From Prosapia bicincta (Eukaryota > Arthropoda > Insecta > Hemiptera > Cercopidae): a stretch of DNA of 64,000 nucleotides. The notes under the pieces are model-generated. The model did no database searches. It was not told the origin of the DNA and was given only the letters and a program-made list of their open reading frames with translations. This document shows, one piece after another, positions 33,719 through 44,993 of the stretch. Within the stretch, counting starts at the first letter, position 1. Each line of letters starts with the position of its first letter. The DNA lies in assembly GCA_036971475.1 (NCBI GenBank), contig JBAIZL010000005.1, positions 166,821,886 through 166,885,885 of the forward strand, read 5' to 3'. The translations under genes and the position numbers were made by a program.

Positions 33719-36507
33719 ATGATCAAGTTTCTCCAAGTGAACCTACAGAACAGCAGGGCAGCTAGTGCTGTCGTGTGTAGGATGCTGGACAGGGGAGAGG
33801 TGGACTTGGTGCTCATCCAGGAGCCATAGATTTCTGGAGGACGCATATGCGGGCTGGCGACATCTGGAGGTAAGTTGTTGTATGATAAGAACTCCGGTAT
33901 TCCCAGGACGTGTATCCTGGTCAGGAGGGGGTTGAATGCTTTTGTACTAACGGACTTCTGCTGCAGGGACTTGATAGCAGTGATGATGGAGCTGCGGGCG
34001 GAGGGGAGGATGAGGAGGCTGAACCTGGCCACGGCATATCTTCCCTTTGACTACCCAGGGGCTCTACCAACACAAGAGCTGAGGAGGCTGGATTGGAGTA
34101 TGGTGGGGGGGAGAGAGCTAGAAGGCTCTGCCACATTAGTTGGCGAGGCTATAGTAGAATCCTTTACTGATAACTGCCCTCTCAGTGAGGGGAGAAAAGT
34201 AGGGGATCCGTCATGGTGGAATAAGAAGCTAGCCAAACTTCGGAAGACCACCAGGAGACTCTTTAATAGAGCAAAAAAGAACGGGGAGTGGGACAAGTAT
34301 AGGAAAACACGAACTGAATACAACAGGGCAATTACAGAAGCACGCAGGAAGTCCTGGAAGGAGTTTTTTCAAGAGATTGACAAAACTCGGGAAGGGGCAC
34401 GACTGCATAAAGTGCTCTCTAAGGACCCAGTTAACTTAGTGGGGATGCTAAGAACCCCATTGGGAAATATAACAAAAACTGCACGGGAAACTGTGGGGTG
34501 CTTTGGTAATAAAACCACTGCATTGGAACCAGTATACTTATCAACCGGGGAAATCCTGCGAGGGCGCTCTCCATCAATTGGTTGGTAGGATAGAGCAAAT
34601 GATCGCTAAGAAAGGTTGTGCCATTGGTGCCTTCCTCGACATTGAAGGGGCTTTCAATAACCTCTCAGTGGAGACGATGGTAAATGGTGCAAGACGTCAT
34701 GGAGTGGATGCGACCACTTGTGGCTGGATAAGTTCCATGTTAACAAACAGAAGCATTTCTGTAGAGGTGGCAGGGGATGTCAGAAGGGCGGAGACAAGTC
34801 TGGGCTGTGCACAGGGGAGGGGGTCTCTCTCCTCTGTTGTGGTGCCTAGTGGTTGACAACCTTATTGAACTCCTGAATGAACAGGGGTACTTCTGTCTGG
34901 GATATGCGGACGACATAGTTGTTCTGATCCTGGGCAGATTCCCTGATACAGTCCTTGAGGTAATCAGAAATCCTCTACGACTGATTGAAGAGTGGTGTAA
35001 TAAGGAGAACCTTAGGGTAAATCCGAAAAAGTCTGCTCTTATTAACTTCACCAGACAGCGAAAAGATCTGACGACCAGGATACCTCGCTTGTTTGGTGAA
35101 TACCTTGAGTTTGTGGGGGAGGTGAAGTACCTGGGAGTTACTCTGGACAGGAAACTCACCTGGAACCCACATCTTGAGAGGACAGTTAACAGGGCCAAAC
35201 GGGCCCTGATGACAGTGAGAAGAATGGTGGGTAAGAAATGGGGACTGAAGCCATCAACGATGCACTGGATGTATCTGAGGGTGATAAGACCTATGATTAC
35301 CTATGGAGCTCTGGTGTGGTGGACAAAGGCCAACCAGGCACAGACAAGAGCTCAACTGAGCTCTATCCAGAGATTGGCCTGTCTGTGCACATTGGAAGCG
35401 ATGTCAACTACACCTGGTGCAGCAATGGAAGTAATGCTTAACCTCCCTCCCCTTGAGCTTGTCCTTAGGGAAGAGGCGAGGCTGGCGGCATGGAGATTGC
35501 GTAACTCGAACAACTGGGCTAATCTCCCAGATGTTTCGGGACATATGAGTATCGAGTGCGTGGTCAAAGAAAACGTCTTGGAAATGGGCAGTGGCCACAT
35601 TACTCGGACGTTTGCACCTGACCAGGCCCACCAAACTATGATGGAATGGTCAGGGACATTAACATCGGGAGCTTAGATCTGGTACACAGATGGCTCTAAG
35701 ATGGACTTCGGCACTGGAGCAGGGGTGTATTGTAAAAACCCAAGGGTAAAACTAATTTTTTCCTTGGGGAGGCATACCTCTGTCTTTCAGGCCGAAATAT
35801 ATGCTATAAATGCCTGTCTGGGAGAGATAGCGAGAAGGGGAATACACGGGACCCGGATTGCTATTTTCTCTGACAGTCAGGCAGCGATTAAGGCACTAAA
35901 CGGACATGTGGTCACCTCAGCCATAGTCAGGGAGTGCCTAAATAACCTAGAAGCCCTGGCAAGGTGCAATCAAATAAAGATAGGTTGGGTGCCAGGGCAT
36001 AGGGGAATATTTGGAAATGAAGCCGCAGATGCGCTGGCCAGAGAGGGGTCTTCGACTCCCCTGATTGAACCAGAGCCGGCGGTAGGTATTTCCAAATCCA
36101 TGGTCAAGATTGCAGTGCGAAGGTGGATGGCTGAAAGACACTGTGCGCACTGGATCAGGGCTGAAGGGATGAGACACAGTAAGCTACCCCTTAGGAAACC
36201 TTCCTTGGGGCTGTAGGAGAGCCTCATCTATCTGTCTAGGCAGGAATTGAGGATAGCCACAGGTCTACTCACGGGACCGTGGACTAAGGGAACATCTGCA
36301 TAAATGGGTATCTACAAAGATGAACCAGTGTGCAGATTATGCGGGCAAGAACTGGAGACTGCCACACACATCATTTATAGATGTGAAGCACTTGCCGAGA
36401 GGCGCTTCAACCTCTTTGGCGATAGTACAGCTCTGGTGGATGCTGAAGGTAAAACACTAGTCAGGAAACTCCTAAACCTGGTAAGAGGGAAGGGGCTCTT
36501 TGACTAG
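33719..36507 (+). pseudogene. LINE ORF2: endonuclease, reverse transcriptase, RNase H, broken
   Basis: From ATG 33719 the frame begins MIKFLQVNLQNSRAAS, the start of an APE-type endonuclease, with a stop replacing the residue after LIQEP. Much of the endonuclease and the front of the reverse transcriptase are deleted. RT motif A reads AIGAFLDIEGAFNN (near 34620), motif B region SLGCAQG and motif C GYADDIVVL (near 34905), in two frames. In the second frame (34777-36507) three stops occur (35674-35676, 36214-36216, about 36301). RNase H follows with WYTDGSK, FQAEIYAI, FSDSQAAIKAL and PGHRGIFGNEAADALA; the end has CRLCGQELETATHIIYRC (CCHC type). Not functional. Confidence 0.9.
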
Positions 36508-36536
36508 ATCAGGGAGGTAAGTACAATATACCTTAA

Positions 36537-39411
36537 CCCTAGAAGCGGCAGTGTTATTTTCCTAACTGGCAGTACAAAATGACCCGCATAAACATCTTAT
36601 TTTGAAACAATTCTATAAATTACATTTTTCACACAAAGTTTGACATCTATGTATTTTATTTGAAGAAAACATGTTGAAGATTTTGTTCTATGCATCAGAA
36701 AATTTATATTTTGATTACTTTGAATGTTATTTTTATGAAAATAAGAATTTTTCCAAAAACAATTATCATTTTTTTATTTTTGAAGAAAAATAAAAAACCA
36801 TATGCATTACTGTCTGAAAAACTGAAATATACAAATAATAAAGAAAGATTTTCTGATTTCACTCACCTTTGTTCCATAGAGTTTGATGCAGTTTCCAATT
36901 TTCTATGATTTTTTGCTGAACACATACGCGTAAACTGTTTGTTGGGCAAAACTGTCATACACTACTCCCTAGCCTATATTATATTTATAAAACGTTTTCC
37001 CTAAAGCACTGTTTATTATACACTGTTATGCCTATATAACTTTTTATACCTATATCTAAATATCTACTTTTAATATATTTACACATTTAATTGAATAATT
37101 ATACCTAATTAACCTAATTTTCCATCCTCCTTTTTCTGGGATTGGTGCGGTAGAAATGTTTCAATTAAGTAAAACATTTTGGATGTACACCCACATTACA
37201 ACCAGGACACCAATATGTTGACCTTCCTCGTTTATGTGGGTCATGACCACAAACTTCACAAGTTCTTTCTTTCCTCCCATCCAATTTTGCAAGTTCATGT
37301 GAAGAACCACTATCCGTTGAAGGGCCTGAGGTGGGAGCAGATTCTGGGTCCTCTTGGCACAAGGACTCCACTACAGACACAATAATATTATGCCTAGTGA
37401 CAGGTTTGTCTGTATTTTTTGAATATATAATGTATCCATTTAGAAGAGCCATGTCCACCAGATTGAAGAAAATCTTCTTCCAGTATCTCATAGTTGGGCG
37501 GTTGCAGGATACATGATAGATAGACTTATCCTTCAAGTCTATTCCACCCATAAAATGATTATACTGGTCAATAATATGTGGTTTGATTGCCTCTCTTCCA
37601 CTACTACTTCTCACTAGCCGATTTTCAGCATGCACACCAGTAGTCAAGCAATAGACTGGTTTCTTGGAGGCTTTTTCTTTGTACCCCACAAGTAATAGGT
37701 CTCCCTTTCTGTAGTAGGAAGTGTCACCAGCCTTTAATTTTTCATTGACCAATTCTTTAGGCATGAATTTACTATTTATTTTTATTGTCCCTGTTAAATG
37801 TACATTCTTTGATTTTAGTTCTATGGCTAAAGGTATCTTTGTATAGAAGTTGTCTGTGAACAGATGATAACCTTTATTCATCAGCCTCGCTTCATTCAAA
37901 AGGGATACAACTACTGAATGGCCCATCCCCTCTGGTCCATACTGGAAGAATTTTTTCCCACTATACAATGATATGTGTAATACATATCCTGTTGAACTTT
38001 CACAGAGTTCAAACTTTTTAATTCCAAACCGTGCATGTCTCTTATTAGCCATATATTGTAAATATACACAGCGGTTTTTCATACCCACAAGTGACTCATC
38101 AATACAAATGTTCTGTTGTGGAATGTAGTGGTCCTTGAAATGTGCATTGAGTGCATCTAGAAACACTCTTACTTTGTGCCAAGGATCAAATCTTGGATGA
38201 CTGCTTGGTAAAGCCTGTGATGCATTGACATGCAAACACCTACTTATAATATCCCATTGGCGGAGTGGCATTACACTGGGATAGAACTGAATGAACTGAG
38301 AAGGCCTTCTATCTCAATAAGATGTATGGTCCTTCCTAGGAGTTAACCCCATATTTATGCAGACACCAAGAAACTTCTGAATAATTTTGTTGTCTACAGG
38401 CGACCAGTTGTGCAGCCTGCTGTGTGGATGCCGAAGTAAATATTCTGCCTTCTCAGTTTGCAGTTTTACTGCATATTTATTTGTTTCACACGATATATTA
38501 TTCCACACATCTTCTGTGAAAAACAAAGAGAAATATTCTATGGGCTCTGAATTTCTACATGGAATATTTTTAGGACCTACACCTCTGGCAGTGAACATAT
38601 TTTCTGTAGGCACTTCTGAGGGCTGAATTTTATTCCAGGATAAATCGCAAGGTGCATCAGTGGATGTACTTGTACTTGGAATGGGAGATGAAAAAATAGG
38701 TAAATTTTGAAAGGTTGAAGGTGTATTAGATGCGGGTAATAATGGATCAGTGTCTAGAGATTGATTTGGAATTATTTGTTGTTGAACTTCTGTAGGCCTA
38801 TCACTATCTGAATCTGTTTCACTGTCATTACTCTGAAAACCTTCTACTAAGTTACTTACGGATGGTAACTGAAAAGTTGACTCATCAAACACTTCACTAA
38901 TTTCATCCCCACTTACGTCGAAATCGGAAATATCACTTCCACAAACACTCTCTTCTTCTAATTCCCTAAGTACGGCATCTATTTCACTGCTTCTATCATA
39001 CATTCGGTCACACATTTTGAATAATTTAAATAATATATACACTCACAAATATTTATTATAAAGTTATTAATTAGAAAACGAAATACCTAAACTCCTAAAA
39101 TACATGCCACTGTAAACAAAACAATACAGGGAGTGTATGCCTTTGTAACCCGAAACGAATGAAATGGCTCCGAACGCATTGGTCAGACTACTTTTGAAAA
39201 CGGAATAGTAAACACATTCCTCAATCTAGAACGAAAACAAAAACACGTGTGTGTTCAGAAAATAATAGAGAACAGCCTATGCTATCTATTGGATTCATAC
39301 GGAACTTTTAAACGATGCAGTAAGGGCCAACGTACAAGTGTCGTAAAAGCGACATCTACAGTTTAGCGATCGCACGAACTGTCGGAAAATCGACAGCTGC
39401 CGCTTCTAGGG
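36537..39411 (-). mobile_element. piggyBac element inserted in the LINE
   Basis: Termini CCCTAGAAGCGGCAGT (left) and the exact inverse ending CTGCCGCTTCTAGGG (right) are near-perfect inverted repeats, each flanked by TTAA (36533-36536 and 39412-39415), the piggyBac target duplication. The 2.88-kb size matches full-length elements. The transposase reads right to left. Its sharp ends and nearly intact gene suggest a young insertion, later than the LINE it interrupts. Confidence 0.95.
37165..39015 (-). pseudogene. piggyBac transposase with one in-frame stop
   Basis: The frame runs from ATG 39015 (MCDRMYDRSSEIDAVLREL) for about 616 codons. An acidic serine-rich N-terminus leads to the DDD catalytic domain: first Asp in NICIDESLVGMKNRC, second in YHLFTDNFYTKIPLA, third in FMGGIDLKDKS. 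The C-terminus is a cysteine-rich zinc-binding domain (CEVCGHD then YWCPGCNVGVHPKCF). One TGA at 38314-38316 lies in frame between RKDHTSY and DRRPSQF; the frame is otherwise open, so a single change separates it from an intact gene. Length agrees with the family (about 590-620). I call it a pseudogene because of that stop. Confidence 0.92.
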
Positions 39412-39501
39412 TTAAGGTAGCGGTGCTTAGAGCAGTTTAAACCCGCTCCCAAAATAAAAAATGGGCCCACAATTCTGATACAAACCAGAAACTTAACTAA
39501 T

Positions 39502-40060
39502 TTTACACTACTTAACTAAGTGAATATGTAATTGCTTACTTGCTGACGCGTTTCAAAACGTTTCTTTTTCGAAGCTAACCTTCTACTAGCGGCTTCTGGC
39601 TCTTTACAAACAGTATGACAGGATTGGATTTATGACATTGGGTGAGGTGTCGGCGTCTTGTGTGATGTATTTGAAAAGACTATTGGCTTCAAAGTGTGTG
39701 TGATCATTAAGTATATTTTCCCTGTTTGTTGCGTAGTGTTTGTAGATTTCATATTTTTCTAAGGTTGTTAGTTTTTTACTCTGTTTTAATGTGTGTAGAA
39801 TATTTAAATTAGTGTGTATGTCGGTATGTGTGTGTTGGTTGTTAAGTGCACAACCAACAGTCGGTTGGGTTCCAAGTGCACAACCCATAATGTTAAATCT
39901 AACATATGAAACCATGGTTTAGGTGTTGAGATTGTATTTGCTACAGGATCTGTATGCAATAAGAGGATGATGTACATTCGTAAAGACTGATAAGTCCTTA
40001 CTGTGGCAAGACGAAGAGTTTTTATGGTAACCAGTGACACAGAATGATAAGTCATATAAA
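39502..40060 (-). pseudogene. Penelope-like element, ORF C-terminus and 3' flank
   Basis: The minus-strand frame 39915-39604 contains NNQHTHTDIHTNLNILHTL, then TTLEKYEIYKHYATNREN and HFEANSLFKYI before a stop at 39604-39606. Helical segments with EQYEIYKH-like runs are typical of the region after the GIY-YIG endonuclease in Penelope-like elements. Upstream frames decay, and no clear GIY-YIG signature is seen. Downstream on the same strand (39600-39540) the sequence ends in TTTTGAAACGCGTCAGC, like the end of Penelope pseudo-LTRs that carry hammerhead motifs. The LINE target duplication abuts it. Confidence 0.7.
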
Positions 40061-42289
40061 ATAACTGGAGCTCATCTGATTCTACGTGGAAAGTGAAGAG
40101 TGAAAATAATAAAATTTTATTAAAAAAAAGAATTTTTTTACATCTTACTATATTAATAAGTTGATGGCATATTCGTTGAATAATACATTTAAATTAGTAT
40201 ATAAAATATTAATATATAATTTAATCATACTTTAAATATCTATAGTATAATTTTATTTATAAATAAAAAAATTGTTTAATTATATAATAATAATTACTAT
40301 TTAATTTAGTCGTGAATATTGTTTAACTATTAAATTTAGTCTTTATCAGAGAGAGAATGTAATTAAACTGCATATGCATTAGATCTTTTCCAACCTAACT
40401 AACAACTGGCAGGTAATCCAGAAAATCCTGCAGCTCCAACATTTCCCCTCGCCACTAAATTTTGTACTCCAAAAAATATAATTATTTTCAGTAATAAACC
40501 ATTGAAATTTCGACGTTTAATTAGTTACTAACCTCCTTTGTCGGGGCTTTACGGACTATCAAAACCGGCCTCGAATATCCGACGAATCAATAACGGTAGC
40601 TTGATATGTACCTTTATTGGCCTTTTAGGTGTTTGTACCTTTATTGTACCTTTTAGGTGTTTTGCGTAGCTGAATGTAGGGTTTGTTTGTTTTGTTTGGG
40701 TAATGTGTTAATGCACACTCACTAACAGATTTTTCTCTTATCAGTTAAAATTTTCCTTGGAAATTAAAACTTGAAATGTTATATCATGTTTCTTGTGAAA
40801 GTATGTATAAAAAAATAAATTGTTTTCAATAGATATATTTGATTCTTTTTTACATACCCATGCCATTTATTTATAGTGTAAAGTGGAGGGGATATGGGAG
40901 GATTTTATTTCAAGAGGTGGTGTGGTACTAAAGAGTTAGGGAACCCCTGGTCTACAGAATATCAGTATATGTAAAACTTCCCATGTATATGCAAGGATTG
41001 CTTATACGGTTTTTCCACAGATAGACAATTGATTCCTATTAACCAAGGAATTTTGTGTTGTAAATTTCAGAAACACCTTTAGCAGTTACTAAGCAGTGTG
41101 ACCATGAATAATCAGAACTTTATTGGTAAAGGGGCATGTAAATGTACGTATGTATTTGTTGATAAGAGTTTCAGGGTGAGCTCCAGCTCCTGTCAACGCT
41201 ATAAATAAGTTGTTTGTGTGTCATGCCTAAATTGTTAAAGCTATTCTACCAGTCAAGTTTTGTTTATGTTCCATTTTTCCTTTGTATGGTACTTTTGCAT
41301 TATATAATTCAATTTAGGGCTTGTTTGTTATCTGCATGTTAGGTTTACAGTTGTTTGTTTATATTTATATTTGAGCAAGTTATTGCTGTTGCAATAACTA
41401 TTTTGATTTTAAATTGATACTTTCTGGACAATTTTTAACATATGTATGAACTGTGTTTGGATTGCTGATAACAAGTAGTTTTTGCTCATTTTCAGGTTGT
41501 AAATGATATTCTATGGGTATTAACAATTTAATTTTTCATGTGATAGTATGTTTAACAACTTTTCTTTCGAGTGTAACCTTTAAGCAGTTTTTTTATATAC
41601 AAATGTTAAAAAGTTGCATGCAGTGCTCACCCATCACTGCTTGAACTGTAACATTGCAGATGCTATTTTCCCCCTTAAAATTATGAAGGTCAGAAATGGA
41701 TACTTCAAATAAGGTATCAAAAGTTGATTAATACATATTATCTATAGCAATGAACCTTCAAATTGTAGGGAATATTTGGAAATAAATATTATGTATAAGA
41801 TAGAAACTAATTTATAAATAAATGTAATAATATAAGAGGAGGGGTTAGGAGTCAGATTACTCAATTAAAATTAGTACTTACACACATTTATGTAGTCAAT
41901 AGTGGATAATTTACACTGGAGATGAATGTCATGTGATTGTGAGCATTCCATTACCCTGGGCTAGAGATATCGCTATAACACAACTCCCCATAATATTACT
42001 GAATAAATGAGCATTCTGTATACAAATTAATGGGAATTTGAAATCAGTACTTTATGATTTGCAATTAAACTCCTGAAACAGTATCAAAATTATTAAAATT
42101 CCTGTTAAATCCCTGTTTTTTCCAATAACAATATTCCTCTACAAATCTCAAAATTCCTTTTTTTCTCAAATGGTGGCCAACCTGTGTTACGTTGACTATA
42201 ATTCTTAAAAAGTTGGAAAATTAAGCATCTTGAAATTTCTAGTCAAAAAGGATTTGATTTCAGATAAACATACAAGTTTAACAAGAACC
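40061..42289. other. intergenic; lone hAT-like end at about 40949
   Basis: Mostly AT-rich. A direct repeat of GTACCTTTATTG with CCTTTTAGGTGTTT lies at about 40610-40670. At 40920-40949, read in reverse, CAGGGGTTCCCTAACTC resembles a hAT terminus, but no partner end or coding trace was found. No gene recognised. Confidence 0.45.
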
Positions 42290-42295
42290 TTTATT
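42290..42295 (-). terminator. RpL40: RpL40 polyadenylation signal
   Basis: AATAAA on the minus strand, about 100 nt past the stop codon, is the first canonical signal downstream of the gene. Confidence 0.65.
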
Positions 42296-42394
42296 AATTT
42301 TTGAGTTATGAAAACAATTTTAGTGTAGAATACAAAGCCAATTAAAATTCTTTAAACCATTTAAAAGATTTCTTGTTGTGTTGAAGCCTAGAAT

Positions 42395-42591
42395 CTACTT
42401 CAGCTTCTTTTTAGGCCGGATATTGTTTGTATGACCACACTTCTTTTTGCGGCAGTTAGTAGCACGAGGATGTAAACGTGCATAACATTTGCGACAGATC
42501 ATCTTATCGCAGTTGTACTTCATAGCTAAGATGCGTAGTGTTGGTTCAATGACACCTCCTCTCAAACGCAAGACCAAATGAAGTGTGGATT
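42395..42591 (-). CDS. RpL40: Ubiquitin-L40 fusion, exon 3: ubiquitin C-terminus plus ribosomal protein L40
   Basis: The acceptor gttgtag|AATCCA on the minus strand joins the G of the previous exon to make Glu. The peptide reads (E)[12 protein letters not shown], the ubiquitin end with the cleavable diglycine, then the 52-residue L40 protein: [18 protein letters not shown] and [16 protein letters not shown] with the zinc-binding cysteines, ending [10 protein letters not shown] and a TAG at 42395. The fusion is cleaved after GG to free ubiquitin and L40, a large-subunit ribosomal protein near the GTPase centre. With the first coding exon it totals 128 residues, the normal length. Confidence 0.97.
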
Positions 42592-43754
42592 CTACAACAA
42601 ATTTTTTTTTAACGTAGACAAAAAGATACTTTTTTGAAAATCCCAACACTAAGTATTGGGAAAATCTGATAAAAAATATAAAATTGTTAGTACAAAAAAA
42701 AAAAATTTCTTATGATAATTAAGTTGCCTAATTACAAAGTAGAGCCTTTCTAAATCATTACAGTAATAACAAACATGGCCTGCATTGTCATATAGTATAG
42801 GCACTATAAGAAAAGAACTCTTTAGTACAAAAGAAAATGACACCCTTTTTTCAAAACTAAAACAAGAATAGATTTAATAAAACGTATTTTTTCATGCTAG
42901 TGTTATTGTTCTTACAAAGTTCTGTAAAATGTTTTTTTCGTCTCTTTTAAGAGAATAGAATATTGTACTGTATTTGTAATTTCAAACTACCACAAGCTAC
43001 TAGTGTTTTCATAGTAGGGGTAATAGTTTTGTTTAGTTTTTCAACTGACATAAATAATGTAAGTACAGCATTAATTATATTAAATACCTATTTATATATT
43101 TATCTGATATCTTTACCCACAATTACATTTTAATTTCACGACTTCTGTAATTTGCCTTTTCTCAAATTCGTTACCCGAACATGACGAATTAGGAGAGATT
43201 CTACTGTACTACATTTCTTAAATTTCTGCCTTCAGAAAGACTAATCAATGAGCTCACAGGAAGTCACTACTAGGCAATATAGCATCATTAGGCAGCCATA
43301 AATTTCAATAGAGAAATTGTTACTAAATGAAATCCATTAAACTACATAGGATATTAATTTTGTAAACTGCAACTAAAAAGTAAATTAAATTATACATTTG
43401 TCATCAAACTATTATTAATACACCAACTCAAAACACTGGAATAGTTTAAAGCAATTGATTTTGAAGTTTGTATAAAATTCTTCAGAATTCCATCATATCT
43501 AAAATGCATAGTGTCTCAGAACAAATAAAACCTAATCCTAAATCAAGTAAATACTGCACATGAAAAATATGTGAACTATTGTAAAAAGTAAGTAAACTAT
43601 TTCTATACCCAATAAACACTACACACACTAAATATGTAAACTACAGCTCCTATATTGCTAATATTCTCCTCTTCGGCCAGCAATGTAAACTTGGTCAAAT
43701 AGTAGTATCATCATACCATTTTTTGAGCTTAACTTGTGAGGTTATGTTAATACA

Positions 43755-43972
43755 AATAAAAGACATACACAAGACTCACAAATTAATCATTTATTTATTT
43801 AAACACGTTTCAATGACAAAGTCATCATCATCAGTGAGTGTTGCTACTACAAACTCTAAGTTGTAAGTTAGAGTTTGTAGTAACAACACTCATTGATGAT
43901 GATGACTTTGTCATGAAACGCATTTGAGTAGATAAATGATTAATTTGTGAGTCTTGTGAATGTCTCTTATTT
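43755..43972. repeat. 218-bp inverted repeat with hammerhead-like motifs in both arms
   Basis: Arms of about 105 bp (43755-43859 and 43868-43972) are imperfect inverted copies around an 8-bp loop. Read from the centre outward, each arm contains (C/T)TGATGATGATGACTTTGTCA followed by GAAACG. This is the order CUGAUGA, stem-loop, GAAA, GU of a type of minimal hammerhead ribozyme found in Penelope-like pseudo-LTRs. The motif is imperfect: stem II is offset by one base and the right arm lacks the first C. It is probably a relic of two head-to-head pseudo-LTRs. Confidence 0.75.
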
Positions 43973-44993
43973 GTTTTAGTAGTATTATCCTTTGCTTATA
44001 TGTCTATAAATAGAAGATAGAAACTAGACATTTAGCAAAATTAAATTTCAAAGTTTTTCAAATTATTTGGCAGATTTAAAACCAGACTTGTTTATATACA
44101 TCTTTGAAAATAAATTTGACAAGATTTAAGAAAATAAAGTAATTTTTCAATCTCCAAGAACTAAAGAGAATGTATGATGTTATGGATATAATATAAACAT
44201 TTTGCATTTAATGTCAGTTTGGAAATGTTACTATATTATGTATGTGTCTTTAACAAATTATACTATAAATATACTTCTAATTAAAATATGATACACATAA
44301 AAAAAACAACTATAAAATAATATGAATCTGTTCAACCCATGTGCTGCATTGATAAGATGTGATCTACCCTCCAGATAAATATAATCAATATTATCAAGGA
44401 TAATCTAGCACTACAAACTGACAATACAAACCTGTCACATTAGGATCTAAAATTACACTATATTGTTTAAAATTATACTGTATCAGTACCAATGCAAACA
44501 CTATTTGTGGTAAAACACTGAAGCATCGGATCCAATATATTAGTTGCAACCTCATGTGTTAACCAATTAATGTAACCATAAATGTAAACTCCACTTTCAG
44601 AAAGACTAATCTTTTAATCACAAATCTCACTTTTAAAAGCTTTTCATCATCCAAGTGGAGCAACTTTCAATCCTAAATATATCTATCATTTGCTAACAAA
44701 ACTAGTAGTACCTTGGTTCAACTAAATTTTTATTTTGTTAGTTATATTAATATTTTATTTGTATCAATTACTTACATTCCTTGTAAATATTGTATTTTTT
44801 CAAGGTTGAATTTTTTCCAACCTTAATAAATTATTAATGGACTCTAGGTTTTACCATTGTTTTTAATATTTAATTTCATGTAATAGTTAATTCCATGTAC
44901 AATTTTCCTTTTTAAAATCATACATAAATAATTAAGTCCAATTTTTAAACAATAACATAGTTATAAAATTGCATAAACTTGTGATTACAATTA

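Larger units (their letters stand above)
33246..39501 (+). mobile_element. RNase H-bearing LINE (LOA/I-group), 5'-truncated, with target-site duplications
   Basis: A 41-bp direct repeat (ATGGGCCCA...ACTTAACTAAT) at 33246-33286 recurs at 39461-39501 with about three mismatches, and the copy on the right is preceded by an A-rich tail (AAAATAAAAA). This defines a non-LTR retrotransposon insertion of about 3.3 kb once the nested piggyBac (36537-39411) is removed. The content is an ORF1 remnant, then endonuclease, reverse transcriptase, RNase H and a CCHC-type end on the plus strand. RNase H places it near the LOA/I group rather than R1 or jockey proper. Confidence 0.9.

Noticed and set aside
40920..40949. 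hAT terminal repeat (CAGGGGTTCCCTAACTC in reverse) as an element
   Set aside because: Only one end seen, with no transposase trace or paired target duplication; mentioned but not called as an element.
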